Shown here piece after piece: positions 6,049-11,674 of a stretch of 11,674 nt of DNA (positions are counted from its first letter, which is position 1; every line of letters starts with the position of its first letter). Source of the stretch: Pseudomonadota bacterium (GTDB taxonomy: Bacteria; Pseudomonadota; Alphaproteobacteria; Rhizobiales; Xanthobacteraceae). The stretch lies in NCBI GenBank assembly GCA_963205465.1, contig CAUJKG010000086.1, positions 1 to 11,674 of the forward strand, read 5' to 3'. Under the pieces are notes generated by a model. It saw only the letters and a program-made list of their open reading frames with translations. It did no database searches and was not told the DNA's origin. A program made the position numbers and the translations under genes.

Positions 6049-7126
6049 CGTGCTCTCGTTCGCCGATGATGTCTACGAAGCCGCTTTTGTGCCTGAGATG
6101 TGGCCGCGGCTCTTCGAGCGCATCTCGGAAAGGATTCATGCCGCTCTGGGCAGCATTTATATTCAGAACGTAGACGGCAGTTTCCGCTGGATTGGTACCG
6201 AAGGTGCCACGCGTCTTTTCAGTGAATTTCAGGCGATTCATCCGCCGCTCGAGCACATTCGGCTGAAGAAGGCGAAAGAGCTTCAGCATGAAGGTTTTTA
6301 TACTGATCTCGATTTCAACGATCCTTTGATTTTCGAGCATCCGACCTATCGGGATTTTTTATATCCACGCGATTTCGGCTGGTTTACCGAGACGGCATTT
6401 AATCTGCCCACTGGCGATAAGATTTGGATCGGATTCGAGCGCCGGAAGGATCGTGGTCCCTTCGAGAGCACGTATATCGAAGCGCTGAACGGGCTGCGCC
6501 CGCATCTCGGCCGTGCTGCCATTCTGTCGGCGCAGTTGGGTCTGGAGCGAGCGAAAGGGATGATCGAAGCACTGAACGCTATTGGGATTCCGGCGGCGGT
6601 GCTTCGAACGAATGGAAAGCTTTCGATAGCCAATGGACATTTTCAGAGCCTCATCCCCTCGGTTGTGCAGGACCGCCGCGATCGCATGCTGCTTACCGAT
6701 GAATCTGCGGATGCGCTTCTTGCCGATACTTTGATGCGAATTGGTTCGAAGGACGCGGCAGGCCAGTCGCGTTCGATTCCGGTTCCCGCACAGACTGGCC
6801 GGCCACCTTTGATCTTCCATGTATTCCCGGTTTGCGGGGCTGTGAATGATCTCTTCTCGCGCGGACTTGCGCTGGTGATTGGTACGCCGATTGACCGCAC
6901 GCTCGTTCCAACGGCGGAAGTGCTTCAGGTGTTGTTCGATCTCACGCCGGCGGAGGCGAGGGTTGCGCGCGCTGTTGCGCAAGGCAAGACCGTCGAGGCG
7001 ATTGCGCTTTCGAACGGCGTGTCACGCGAAACGGTTCGTACGCAACTTGCATCGGTGCTGGCAAAGACGGGAATGAGCCGCCAGGCGGAATTAGTGGCAC
7101 TGCTCGCAGGCAAAGCGCTCTTCTAG
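6041..7126 (+). CDS. LuxR-type HTH transcriptional regulator, array gene 5 (subtype B)
   Basis: Predicted regulator of 361 residues, the last of the array. It starts at GTG 6041, which overlaps the gene 4 stop by 8 nt (GTGAGTGA) and gives an N-terminus (MSDVLSFADDVYEA) that aligns without gaps to gene 4. GGGG (6028-6031) lies 9 nt upstream; an in-frame GTG at 6050 is a weaker alternative. The sensor region is subtype B like gene 2: VPEMWP, TYRDFLYPRDFGW, FERRKDRGPFE, then LRPHLGRAAILSAQLGLERAKGM. The PAS-like part contains IGIPAAVLR and VQDRRDRM. The LuxR-type HTH begins at about residue 301 (LTPAEARVARAVAQG, GVSRETVRTQLASVLAKTG). The C-terminus is about five residues shorter than its paralogues, ending soon after LLAGKALF. 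No terminator follows directly; the first clear one is 210 nt downstream. Confidence 0.87.
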   Translation: MSDVLSFADDVYEAAFVPEMWPRLFERISERIHAALGSIYIQNVDGSFRWIGTEGATRLFSEFQAIHPPLEHIRLKKAKELQHEGFYTDLDFNDPLIFEHPTYRDFLYPRDFGWFTETAFNLPTGDKIWIGFERRKDRGPFESTYIEALNGLRPHLGRAAILSAQLGLERAKGMIEALNAIGIPAAVLRTNGKLSIANGHFQSLIPSVVQDRRDRMLLTDESADALLADTLMRIGSKDAAGQSRSIPVPAQTGRPPLIFHVFPVCGAVNDLFSRGLALVIGTPIDRTLVPTAEVLQVLFDLTPAEARVARAVAQGKTVEAIALSNGVSRETVRTQLASVLAKTGMSRQAELVALLAGKALF

Positions 7127-7258
7127 TCGCGTGCGAATATATCTGTGTTGCCTTTCTTGCTCAGCGCGCACACGGCCTGCCGTTAACGGAAGTCTTTTTT
7201 GTTGCCCGTACCTCATTTGGGGGAAGCGGACCACGGCAGTGCTGCGTAGTTTCGAGTC

Positions 7259-7302
7259 GTTGGCATAGTCCGGCCTGTTGTTCTTATGAATTGGATGCCA
7301 AC
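7259..7302. repeat. Dyad GTTGGCAT-N28-ATGCCAAC with an extra TGCCAAC copy
   Basis: In the 265-nt spacer after the array, GTTGGCAT (7259-7266) and ATGCCAAC (7295-7302) form a perfect 8-bp inverted repeat with 28 nt between. A further TGCCAAC lies at 7311-7317, 15 nt after the one at 7296-7302. It may be an RNA stem or spaced operator half-sites, but no function can be assigned. The spacer otherwise holds no credible gene. Confidence 0.3.
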
Positions 7303-7335
7303 AGCCGAATTGCCAACCATCGATTCATCGCCTCC

Positions 7336-7367
7336 AGAGCCGCTCGCAAGAGCGGCTCTTATTGTTT
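7336..7367 (+). terminator. Hairpin terminator upstream of the exported-protein genes
   Basis: A perfect 10-bp stem pairs AGAGCCGCTC (7336-7345) with GAGCGGCTCT (7350-7359) around GCAA, a GNRA-type tetraloop. The T-rich tail TATTGTTT follows (7360-7367). It has the form of an intrinsic terminator for the regulator array. It ends only 24 nt before the next start codon, so it could also act as an attenuator for that gene. Confidence 0.82.
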
Positions 7368-7391
7368 GGCGATTCGCGGTATCGATAAGCG

Positions 7392-7763
7392 ATGGGTCGA
7401 GTTTTAAAAATTTCATGGGCTGTCTGTGTGCTTTGTGCAGCCGCTCTTCCTGCGCTCGCTCTTGAAATTCTGGCGGCAGCGGAAACCACGGCGTTAAGCG
7501 AGGCGGACCGGCGGGCGGCTGCGAAAGCGGAGCGTGATGCGCTCGATCGCGACGAGGTGATCCGCAGTTTCTCATGGCAGGGGCCTGACGGAGCTTCCGG
7601 GCTCATTATCGTCACCGGCCAGCATCCGGATTCCTATGGGTTGGGTCGCTGCAGAAACTTGATACATATCATTCGGTATCGCGGAGATGGCGGCGTCAAC
7701 CCGACGTTCGAGGGGAAGGTCTGCCGGGACTGGGAAGGCAAATGGTCAACCGAAAGGCGATAG
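7392..7763 (+). CDS. Small exported protein with Cys-pair C-terminal domain (first of a tandem pair)
   Basis: Hypothetical exported protein of 123 residues. An N-terminal signal peptide is evident: basic MGRVLK, a hydrophobic core to about residue 22, and a probable signal peptidase I site after ALA (residue 23). There is no lipobox. A charged Ala/Arg/Glu-rich segment (about 25-55) follows and may be helical. The C-terminal domain (about 60-121) contains W.GPDGA.G.II, then CR.xIHI (C87), DGG.NPTF and VCR...G.WS (C111). This layout resembles the C-terminal domain of 17-kDa / RT0821-type surface antigens, but that link rests on pattern memory only. The start is nearly forced, since an in-frame TAA lies at 7386-7388. 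The ribosome-binding site is weak. The gene overlaps the next, paralogous gene by 22 nt. Location is probably periplasmic or surface, with a likely disulfide between the two cysteines. Confidence 0.7.
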   Translation: MGRVLKISWAVCVLCAAALPALALEILAAAETTALSEADRRAAAKAERDALDRDEVIRSFSWQGPDGASGLIIVTGQHPDSYGLGRCRNLIHIIRYRGDGGVNPTFEGKVCRDWEGKWSTERR

Positions 7764-8134
7764 CTGCTCCGCTGGTCGTTGCGGGCATGGCCGTAACGGC
7801 TCTCGCTTCCATCTGCATCGCGGCAGACGCTCATTTCTCGCGCCTGATCGCTAAAAACGAGGCGGTGCTTCTGAGCTATGACGACAAAGTCGCAGCCTTT
7901 GACGCTGAGATGGCTGTTCTTTCTCAGCAATGGGGCGTGCCGGGCTACCACTGGAAGGGGCCGGACGGGGCCTACGGCACGATCATTTCCGGGGCTGAAG
8001 TCCCGCAGCAGTGCGGGCAGCGAATCTGCCGCCGATTCATCCATATCGTGCACCACAAGGACGATGGCGGAGCGAATCCCACCTTTCAGGGGAGGGTATG
8101 CCGGGTCGCGGGCGGGTTATGGAGCGCGGAATAG
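7742..8134 (+). CDS. Small exported or anchored protein, paralogue of the preceding gene
   Basis: Hypothetical protein of 130 residues. The N-terminus (MVNRKAIAAP, then a hydrophobic stretch to about residue 27) is a signal peptide or membrane anchor, with a possible cleavage site after residue 28. A short linker leads to a C-terminal domain (about 68-129) clearly homologous to that of the preceding gene: W.GPDGA.G.II, CR.FIHI, DGG.NPTF, G.VCR and G.WS.E. C96 and C120 keep exactly the 24-residue spacing of the partner's C87 and C111, and there is an extra C91. GGGAAGG (7732-7738) lies just before the ATG inside the upstream gene, and the 22-nt overlap suggests co-expression. The pair probably arose by tandem duplication and may act together outside the cytoplasm. 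The biochemical function is unknown; similarity to 17-kDa surface-antigen-type domains is only suggestive. Confidence 0.68.
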   Translation: MVNRKAIAAPLVVAGMAVTALASICIAADAHFSRLIAKNEAVLLSYDDKVAAFDAEMAVLSQQWGVPGYHWKGPDGAYGTIISGAEVPQQCGQRICRRFIHIVHHKDDGGANPTFQGRVCRVAGGLWSAE

Positions 8135-8229
8135 CGTTATTGAGCGGTATTTAGGTAGTCTAAACTTGTTTTTGGACGGGCTCGGGAGGGCGGCAAGGTT
8201 CATGACATGCGTAAAGTGGCGCGCATTGC

Positions 8230-8256
8230 AAAAACCCGCGATTCCCAAGGGTTTTT
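8230..8256. terminator. Probable weak terminator between exported-protein genes and str operon
   Basis: AAAAACCC (8230-8237) can pair with GGGTTTTT (8249-8256) across an 11-nt loop. The A and T runs at either end would allow it to act on both strands. The G+C part of the stem is only 3 bp, so strength is doubtful. Its position, 95 nt after the last stop and just before the next promoter, fits a terminator. The stretch 8135-8229 before it shows nothing clear. Confidence 0.5.
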
Positions 8257-8259
8257 CGT

Positions 8260-8290
8260 CTTGACGTACCCCGACTCGCGAGTCTAGAAC
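8260..8290 (+). promoter_or_regulatory. Predicted sigma-70-type promoter of the str operon
   Basis: CTTGACG (8260-8266) matches the strong alphaproteobacterial -35 element. Seventeen to eighteen bases later comes CTAGAA or TAGAAC (8284-8290), a reasonable -10. The predicted transcript would start near 8297, giving a leader of about 250 nt to rpsL. Position just after a terminator and ahead of a highly expressed operon supports the call. The spacer contains a perfect palindrome, listed separately. Confidence 0.7.
8273..8284. promoter_or_regulatory. Perfect 12-bp palindrome in the str promoter spacer
   Basis: GACTCGCGAGTC is self-complementary over all 12 bases and lies between the predicted -35 and -10, touching the first base of the -10. 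A dimeric protein bound here would block or modulate RNA polymerase. The binding protein is unknown. Confidence 0.4.
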
Positions 8291-8296
8291 CCGCCT

Positions 8297-8550
8297 CGAA
8301 TTATGCGGCAGGCGGTCGGATCCGCGGATTAGCGCAACAGCGCAGATCAAGGGCTCCGAGACGCTGCCTCTGACTACTAAGACGTCAGATCAGGGTCGTA
8401 CGACCGGTCCGGGGTAACCCGAAACCGGTCCTCTGTGCAGACAATGAGCGCTTTTCCGTGGGTCACACGGAAACAGCGCACGTTTCGTTTGCTCGTTTTT
8501 CTACTGCCGGGCCCGGACGCGGGTGTCGGCGAAATGAGGGTGAAGGCCGA
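8297..8550 (+). promoter_or_regulatory. Structured 5' leader of rpsL
   Basis: About 250 nt lie between the predicted transcription start and rpsL, with no credible gene. Two strong hairpins are visible. At 8402-8430, GACCGGT pairs with ACCGGTC and encloses CGGG/CCCG capped by GTAA, a GNRA loop. At 8448-8479, a 13-bp stem has one bulged C (8474) and a GGTCA loop, formed by GCGCT plus TTTCCGTG with CACGGAAA plus AGCGC. A T-rich run (8483-8500) follows the second. A weaker stem, TCTGAC/GTCAGA, lies at 8369-8389. The layout suggests a ribosomal-protein leader or attenuator; no known RNA family is assigned. Confidence 0.5.
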
Positions 8551-8922
8551 ATGCCTACGATTAACCAGCTCATCCGGAAGCCCCGGGTCGCGCCGCGCTA
8601 CCGCAACAAAGTGCCGGCGCTTCAGGCGTCGCCGCAGAAGCGCGGCGTCTGCACGCGTGTCTATACGACGACCCCGAAGAAGCCGAACTCCGCGCTTCGT
8701 AAGGTCGCCAAGGTTCGCCTGACCAACGGCTTCGAAGTGATCGGTTACATCCCGGGTGAGGGCCACAACCTGCAGGAGCACTCGGTGGTCATGATCCGCG
8801 GTGGCCGCGTGAAGGACCTTCCGGGCGTCCGCTACCACATTCTCCGCGGCGTCCTCGATACGCAGGGCGTCAAGAACCGCAAACAGCGCCGTTCGCTCTA
8901 CGGCGCGAAGCGTCCGAAGTAA
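8551..8922 (+). CDS. rpsL: 30S ribosomal protein S12
   Basis: Ribosomal protein S12 (123 residues, standard length) forms part of the decoding centre of the 30S subunit and affects accuracy of translation. The sequence is highly conserved: MPTINQLIRKPR, QKRGVCTRVYTTTPKKPNSA, NGFEVIGYIPGEGHNLQEHS, GGRVKDLPGVRYH and the C-terminal YGAKRPK. K43 and K44 in PKKPNS and K88 in GRVKDLPG are present, so the usual streptomycin-resistance positions are wild type. D89 is the residue often methylthiolated in this family. The start is ATG 8551, with AAGG (8543-8546) upstream. An open frame continues upstream to GTG 8458, but that extension has no S12 character. It is the first gene of the str operon, and rpsG follows after 12 nt. 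Confidence 0.99.
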   Translation: MPTINQLIRKPRVAPRYRNKVPALQASPQKRGVCTRVYTTTPKKPNSALRKVAKVRLTNGFEVIGYIPGEGHNLQEHSVVMIRGGRVKDLPGVRYHILRGVLDTQGVKNRKQRRSLYGAKRPK

Positions 8923-8934
8923 GGAGCGCGTCAG

Positions 8935-9405
8935 ATGTCTCGCCGTCACCGCGCAGAAAAGCGCGAAACCCTTCCGGATCCGAAATTCGGCTCGGTCGTC
9001 GTCAACCGCTTCATGAACGCTGTCATGAAAGAGGGCAAAAAGTCGGTCGCCGAATCGATCGTCTATGGCGCGCTCGAGCAGATCGAGGCGAAGGCCAAGA
9101 CCGCGCCGCTCACCGTCTTCCAGTCGGCGCTCGATAACGTCGCGCCGGCGGTTGAAGTACGCTCGCGCCGCGTCGGCGGTGCCACCTATCAGGTGCCGGT
9201 CGAAGTCCGGCCCGACCGTCGTCAGGCGCTCGCCATCCGCTGGCTGATCAACGCCGCGCGCGACCGCAACGAAAAGACCATGATCGATCGTCTGTCGGGC
9301 GAACTGCTCGACGCGAGCAACAACCGGGGCAACGCCGTCAAGAAGCGCGAAGATACGCATCGCATGGCCGAAGCGAACCGCGCCTTCTCCCATTATCGCT
9401 GGTAA
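8935..9405 (+). CDS. rpsG: 30S ribosomal protein S7
   Basis: Ribosomal protein S7 (156 residues, standard length) nucleates assembly of the 30S head by binding the 3' major domain of 16S rRNA and lies near the exit site. Characteristic blocks are SRRHRAEKRE at the N-terminus, FMNAVMKEGKKSVAE, the beta-hairpin VRSRRVGGATYQVPVEV, RRQALAIRWL and the C-terminal NRAFSHYRW. AAGGAG (8921-8926), overlapping the rpsL stop, lies 8 nt before ATG 8935. The 12-nt gap to rpsL is far shorter than the E. coli spacer that carries the S7 autoregulatory site, so regulation must differ. fusA follows after 27 nt. Confidence 0.99.
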   Translation: MSRRHRAEKRETLPDPKFGSVVVNRFMNAVMKEGKKSVAESIVYGALEQIEAKAKTAPLTVFQSALDNVAPAVEVRSRRVGGATYQVPVEVRPDRRQALAIRWLINAARDRNEKTMIDRLSGELLDASNNRGNAVKKREDTHRMAEANRAFSHYRW

Positions 9406-9432
9406 CGCCGCGCACCGGCTCTAGGACAGAAC

Positions 9433-11502
9433 ATGCCCCGCTCACATAAAATCGAAGACTACCGCAACTTCGGCATCATGGCCCACATCGATGCCGGCAA
9501 GACGACGACGACCGAGCGGATTCTCTTCTTCACCGGCAAGTCCCACAAGATTGGCGAAGTCCATGACGGCGCCGCCACGATGGACTGGATGGCGCAGGAG
9601 CAGGAGCGCGGCATCACGATCACGTCTGCCGCAACCACTGCGTTCTGGGCTGACAAGCGCCTGAACATCATCGACACACCGGGCCACGTCGACTTCACCA
9701 TCGAAGTCGAGCGTTCGCTCCGCGTGCTCGACGGCGCGGTCGTCGTGCTCGACGGCAACCAGGGCGTCGAGCCGCAGACCGAAACCGTATGGCGTCAGGG
9801 CGACAAGTATCGCGTGCCGCGCATCGTGTTCGCGAACAAGATGGACAAGATCGGCGCTGACTTCTTCAAGTGCCTCGACGATATCGTGAAGCGTCTCGGC
9901 GCGAAGCCGATTGCGATCCAGCTGCCGATCGGCGCGGAAAGCAATTTCAAGGGCGTTGTCGATCTCGTGAAGATGAATGCGATCACCTGGCAGGACGATA
10001 CCGGCCAGAATTTCAGCACGGGTGAAATCCCGGCCGATCTCGTCGATCAGGCAAAAGAATATCGCGAGAAGCTCATCGAAGCTGCCGTCGAACTCGACGA
10101 TGCCGCGATGGAAAAGTATCTCGAAGGCGTTGAGCCGGATGTTGCAACCCTGCAGAAGCTGATCCGCAAGGCCGTGCTGACCAGCGCGTTCTATCCGGTG
10201 CTTTGCGGCTCCTCGTTCAAGAACAAGGGTGTGCAGCCGCTGCTCGATGCGGTTGTCGCTTATCTGCCGTCGCCGCTCGACGTCCCCGCGATCAAGGGTG
10301 AAGACGCGAATGGCAACGAAGTCGTCCGCAAGCCGGACGACAAGGAGCCGATGGCGCTCTTGGCGTTCAAGATCATGGACGACCCGTTCGTCGGCACCAT
10401 CACCTTCTGCCGCATCTATTCTGGTGTGCTGCAAACCGGCACCGGCGTCGTGAACTCGACGCGCGACAAGAAAGAGCGCATCGGCCGCATGTTGTTGATG
10501 CATGCGAACAACCGCGAAGACATCAAGGAAGCCTATGCGGGCGACATCGTCGCGCTTGCCGGCCTGAAGGAAGTCCGCACCGGCGACACGCTGTGCGATC
10601 CCGACAAGCCGGTCATCCTTGAGCGTATGGAATTCCCGGAGCCGGTCATCGAAATCGCGATCGAGCCGAAGTCGAAGGCCGACCAGGAAAAGCTTGGCGT
10701 GGCGCTGGCAAAGCTCGCGGCGGAAGATCCGTCGTTCCGCGTCTCGACCGATCAGGAGTCCGGCCAGACCATTCTGAAGGGCATGGGCGAGCTTCATCTC
10801 GACATTAAGGTCGACATCCTGAAGCGCACCTACAAGGTCGATGCCAACATCGGCGCGCCGCAGGTTGCCTATCGCGAGAAGGTCTCGAAGCCCGCGACGG
10901 TCGATTACACCCACAAGAAGCAGTCGGGTGGTTCGGGTCAGTTCGCGCGCGTGAAGATCGAGCTCGAGCCTGCCGAACCCGGCACTGGCTTCGTGTTCGA
11001 AAATGAGATCGTCGGCGGCGCAGTGCCGAAGGAATACATCCCCGGCGTCGAGAAGGGCCTTGAGTCCGTGCTTGGCGCGGGTGTGCTGGCCGGCTTCCCG
11101 GTGGTCGATCTCAAGGTTCGCCTGGTTGACGGTGCGTACCATGACGTCGACTCGTCGGCGCTCGCCTTCGAAATCGCGTCGCGCGCAGCGCTTCGCGAAG
11201 GTCTGCAGAAGGGCGGCTCGGTGCTGCTCGAGCCGATCATGAAGGTCGAAGTTGTGACCCCGGAAGACTACACCGGCTCGGTCATCGGCGACCTCAACTC
11301 CCGCCGTGGCCAGATCCAGGGACAGGACATGCGCGGCAACGCGAACGTCATCAATGCGATGGTGCCGCTCGCCAATATGTTTGGTTACGTGAACAACCTG
11401 CGTTCATTCTCGCAGGGCCGCGCGACCTTCACCATGCAGTTCGATCACTACGAACAGGTTCCGAATAACGTCGCGCAGGAGGTTCAGGCGAAATACGCCT
11501 GA
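9433..11502 (+). CDS. fusA: Elongation factor G
   Basis: Translation elongation factor G (689 residues) is the GTPase that drives ribosomal translocation and, with RRF, ribosome recycling. GTPase motifs are all present: AHIDAGKT (17-24, P-loop), RGITI (59-63, switch I), DTPGH (81-85, with catalytic His85) and NKMD (135-138). Downstream are the domain II to V signatures: VGTITFCRIYSGVLQ, DPSFRVSTDQESGQTILKGM, GELHLDIKVDILKR, HKKQSGGSGQFARVKIE and the C-terminal RGQIQGQDMRGNANVI and FSQGRATFTMQFDHYEQVP blocks. The start is ATG 9433 with AGGA (9423-9426) 6 nt upstream. It is the standard third gene of the str operon, between rpsG and tuf, and is intact. No insertion or unusual residue was seen. 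Confidence 0.99.
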   Translation: MPRSHKIEDYRNFGIMAHIDAGKTTTTERILFFTGKSHKIGEVHDGAATMDWMAQEQERGITITSAATTAFWADKRLNIIDTPGHVDFTIEVERSLRVLDGAVVVLDGNQGVEPQTETVWRQGDKYRVPRIVFANKMDKIGADFFKCLDDIVKRLGAKPIAIQLPIGAESNFKGVVDLVKMNAITWQDDTGQNFSTGEIPADLVDQAKEYREKLIEAAVELDDAAMEKYLEGVEPDVATLQKLIRKAVLTSAFYPVLCGSSFKNKGVQPLLDAVVAYLPSPLDVPAIKGEDANGNEVVRKPDDKEPMALLAFKIMDDPFVGTITFCRIYSGVLQTGTGVVNSTRDKKERIGRMLLMHANNREDIKEAYAGDIVALAGLKEVRTGDTLCDPDKPVILERMEFPEPVIEIAIEPKSKADQEKLGVALAKLAAEDPSFRVSTDQESGQTILKGMGELHLDIKVDILKRTYKVDANIGAPQVAYREKVSKPATVDYTHKKQSGGSGQFARVKIELEPAEPGTGFVFENEIVGGAVPKEYIPGVEKGLESVLGAGVLAGFPVVDLKVRLVDGAYHDVDSSALAFEIASRAALREGLQKGGSVLLEPIMKVEVVTPEDYTGSVIGDLNSRRGQIQGQDMRGNANVINAMVPLANMFGYVNNLRSFSQGRATFTMQFDHYEQVPNNVAQEVQAKYA

Positions 11503-11558
11503 GCCTTTCGCATTTGAATCAAACAGGACTTCGCCGCTTAGGCTGAACGGAGAGCAAG

Positions 11559-11674
11559 ATGGCCAAGGAAAAATTTGAACGCAACAAACCGCATGCGAAC
11601 GTTGGCACGATTGGTCACGTTGACCATGGCAAGACGTCTTTGACGGCAGCGATCACGAAGGTGCTTGCGGAGAC
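11559..11674 (+). CDS. tuf: Elongation factor Tu, N-terminal part (3' cut by window)
   Basis: Only the first 38 codons of elongation factor Tu are in view. EF-Tu is the GTPase that delivers aminoacyl-tRNA to the ribosome. The start MAKEKFERNKPHANVGTIGH followed by VDHGKTSLTAAI holds the P-loop motif GHVDHGKT, diagnostic of EF-Tu. GGAGAG (11549-11554) lies just before ATG 11559. It follows fusA after 56 nt in the normal str order. Whether a second tuf copy exists elsewhere cannot be told from this window. Confidence 0.98.
   Translation, partial: MAKEKFERNKPHANVGTIGHVDHGKTSLTAAITKVLAE

Larger units (their letters stand above)
1492..7126 (+). repeat. Tandem array of five paralogous LuxR-type regulator genes
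   Basis: Five genes of about 1.1 kb, all on one strand, encode homologous proteins that align from the N-terminal [ID][DRG]x[YV]EA motif through a shared LRPH[LF] helix, a G[IL]P[AG]AVLR motif, PTAEVLQ and the C-terminal helix-turn-helix. Three of the four junctions are 8-nt overlaps; the junction between genes 1 and 2 is a 160-nt gap. By N-terminal sequence, genes 1, 3 and 4 form one subtype and genes 2 and 5 another. The array lies between rpoC and the str operon. Confidence 0.85.

Noticed and set aside
1492..7126. Array read as quorum-sensing luxR/luxI type system
   Set aside because: No autoinducer synthase is present, and the N-terminal regions do not show the acyl-homoserine-lactone-binding pattern.
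7172..7200. Possible terminator after array gene 5 (ACGGC/GCCGT, CCGTTAACGG, then six T)
   Set aside because: The stem is very short with a two-base loop, and the T run lies 12 nt away from it; the hairpin at 7336 is far better.
8458..8550. GTG-initiated N-terminal extension of S12
   Set aside because: S12 length and the MPTINQL start are strongly conserved; the extension lies in the structured leader.
7127..8550. Search for tRNA, CRISPR or insertion-sequence ends in the intergenic regions
   Set aside because: No cloverleaf with a GTTCRA-type T arm, no regular direct repeats with spacers, and no paired terminal inverted repeats or transposase frame were seen.
8377..9393. Minus-strand open frame of 338 codons opposite rpsL, rpsG and the leader
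   Set aside because: It lies opposite two certain ribosomal protein genes and has a composition typical of antisense GC-rich frames.
9442..11142. Long open frame (566 codons) on the minus strand opposite fusA
   Set aside because: It is a shadow of fusA codon bias in a GC-rich genome; the + strand frame is a full, canonical EF-G and the antisense product has no recognisable features.

Overview
This window looks like the junction between the rif (rpoBC) and str (rpsL-rpsG-fusA-tuf) blocks of an alphaproteobacterial chromosome. It is most likely from Hyphomicrobiales (Rhizobiales), near the Bradyrhizobium/Xanthobacter-type families. The basis is the alphaproteobacterial character of the RpoC, S12, S7 and EF-G sequences, the overall high GC, and a CTTGAC-type promoter ahead of rpsL. 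No species can be named from the sequence alone. All convincing genes lie on the + strand.

Layout. Positions 1-1378 hold the 3' third of rpoC, closed by a near-ideal intrinsic terminator (1411-1444). Positions 1492-7126 hold five tandem paralogous genes for ~361-367-residue regulators. Each has a variable N-terminal sensor-like region, a PAS-like middle region and a C-terminal LuxR-type helix-turn-helix. Genes 2 to 5 are joined by three 8-nt stop/start overlaps and look translationally coupled. Gene 1 is separated from gene 2 by 160 nt, but its own 3' end carries the same overlap motif, as if a neighbour had been lost. A 265-nt spacer with a hairpin terminator (7336-7367) follows. Next come two overlapping small genes for paralogous exported proteins with a conserved Cys-pair domain (7392-8134). 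A 416-nt region then carries a weak terminator, a strong predicted promoter with a perfect 12-bp palindrome in its spacer, and a long leader with two clear hairpins. The str operon follows: rpsL (8551-8922), rpsG (8935-9405), fusA (9433-11502) and the start of tuf (11559 to the window end).

How it fits together. The flanks are housekeeping transcription and translation genes. The accessory content is the regulator array plus the exported pair. The array appears to have grown by tandem duplication. Two sensor subtypes occur in the order A-B-A-A-B, and the 3' ends of genes 2 and 3 share exact tracts that suggest gene conversion. The N-terminal regions do not look like the acyl-homoserine-lactone domain, so the signal is unknown. 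The array is the best candidate for an undescribed system here: a set of co-translated regulators with diversified sensors and near-identical DNA-binding domains beside the core gene-expression operons. Targets and ligands cannot be read from the sequence.
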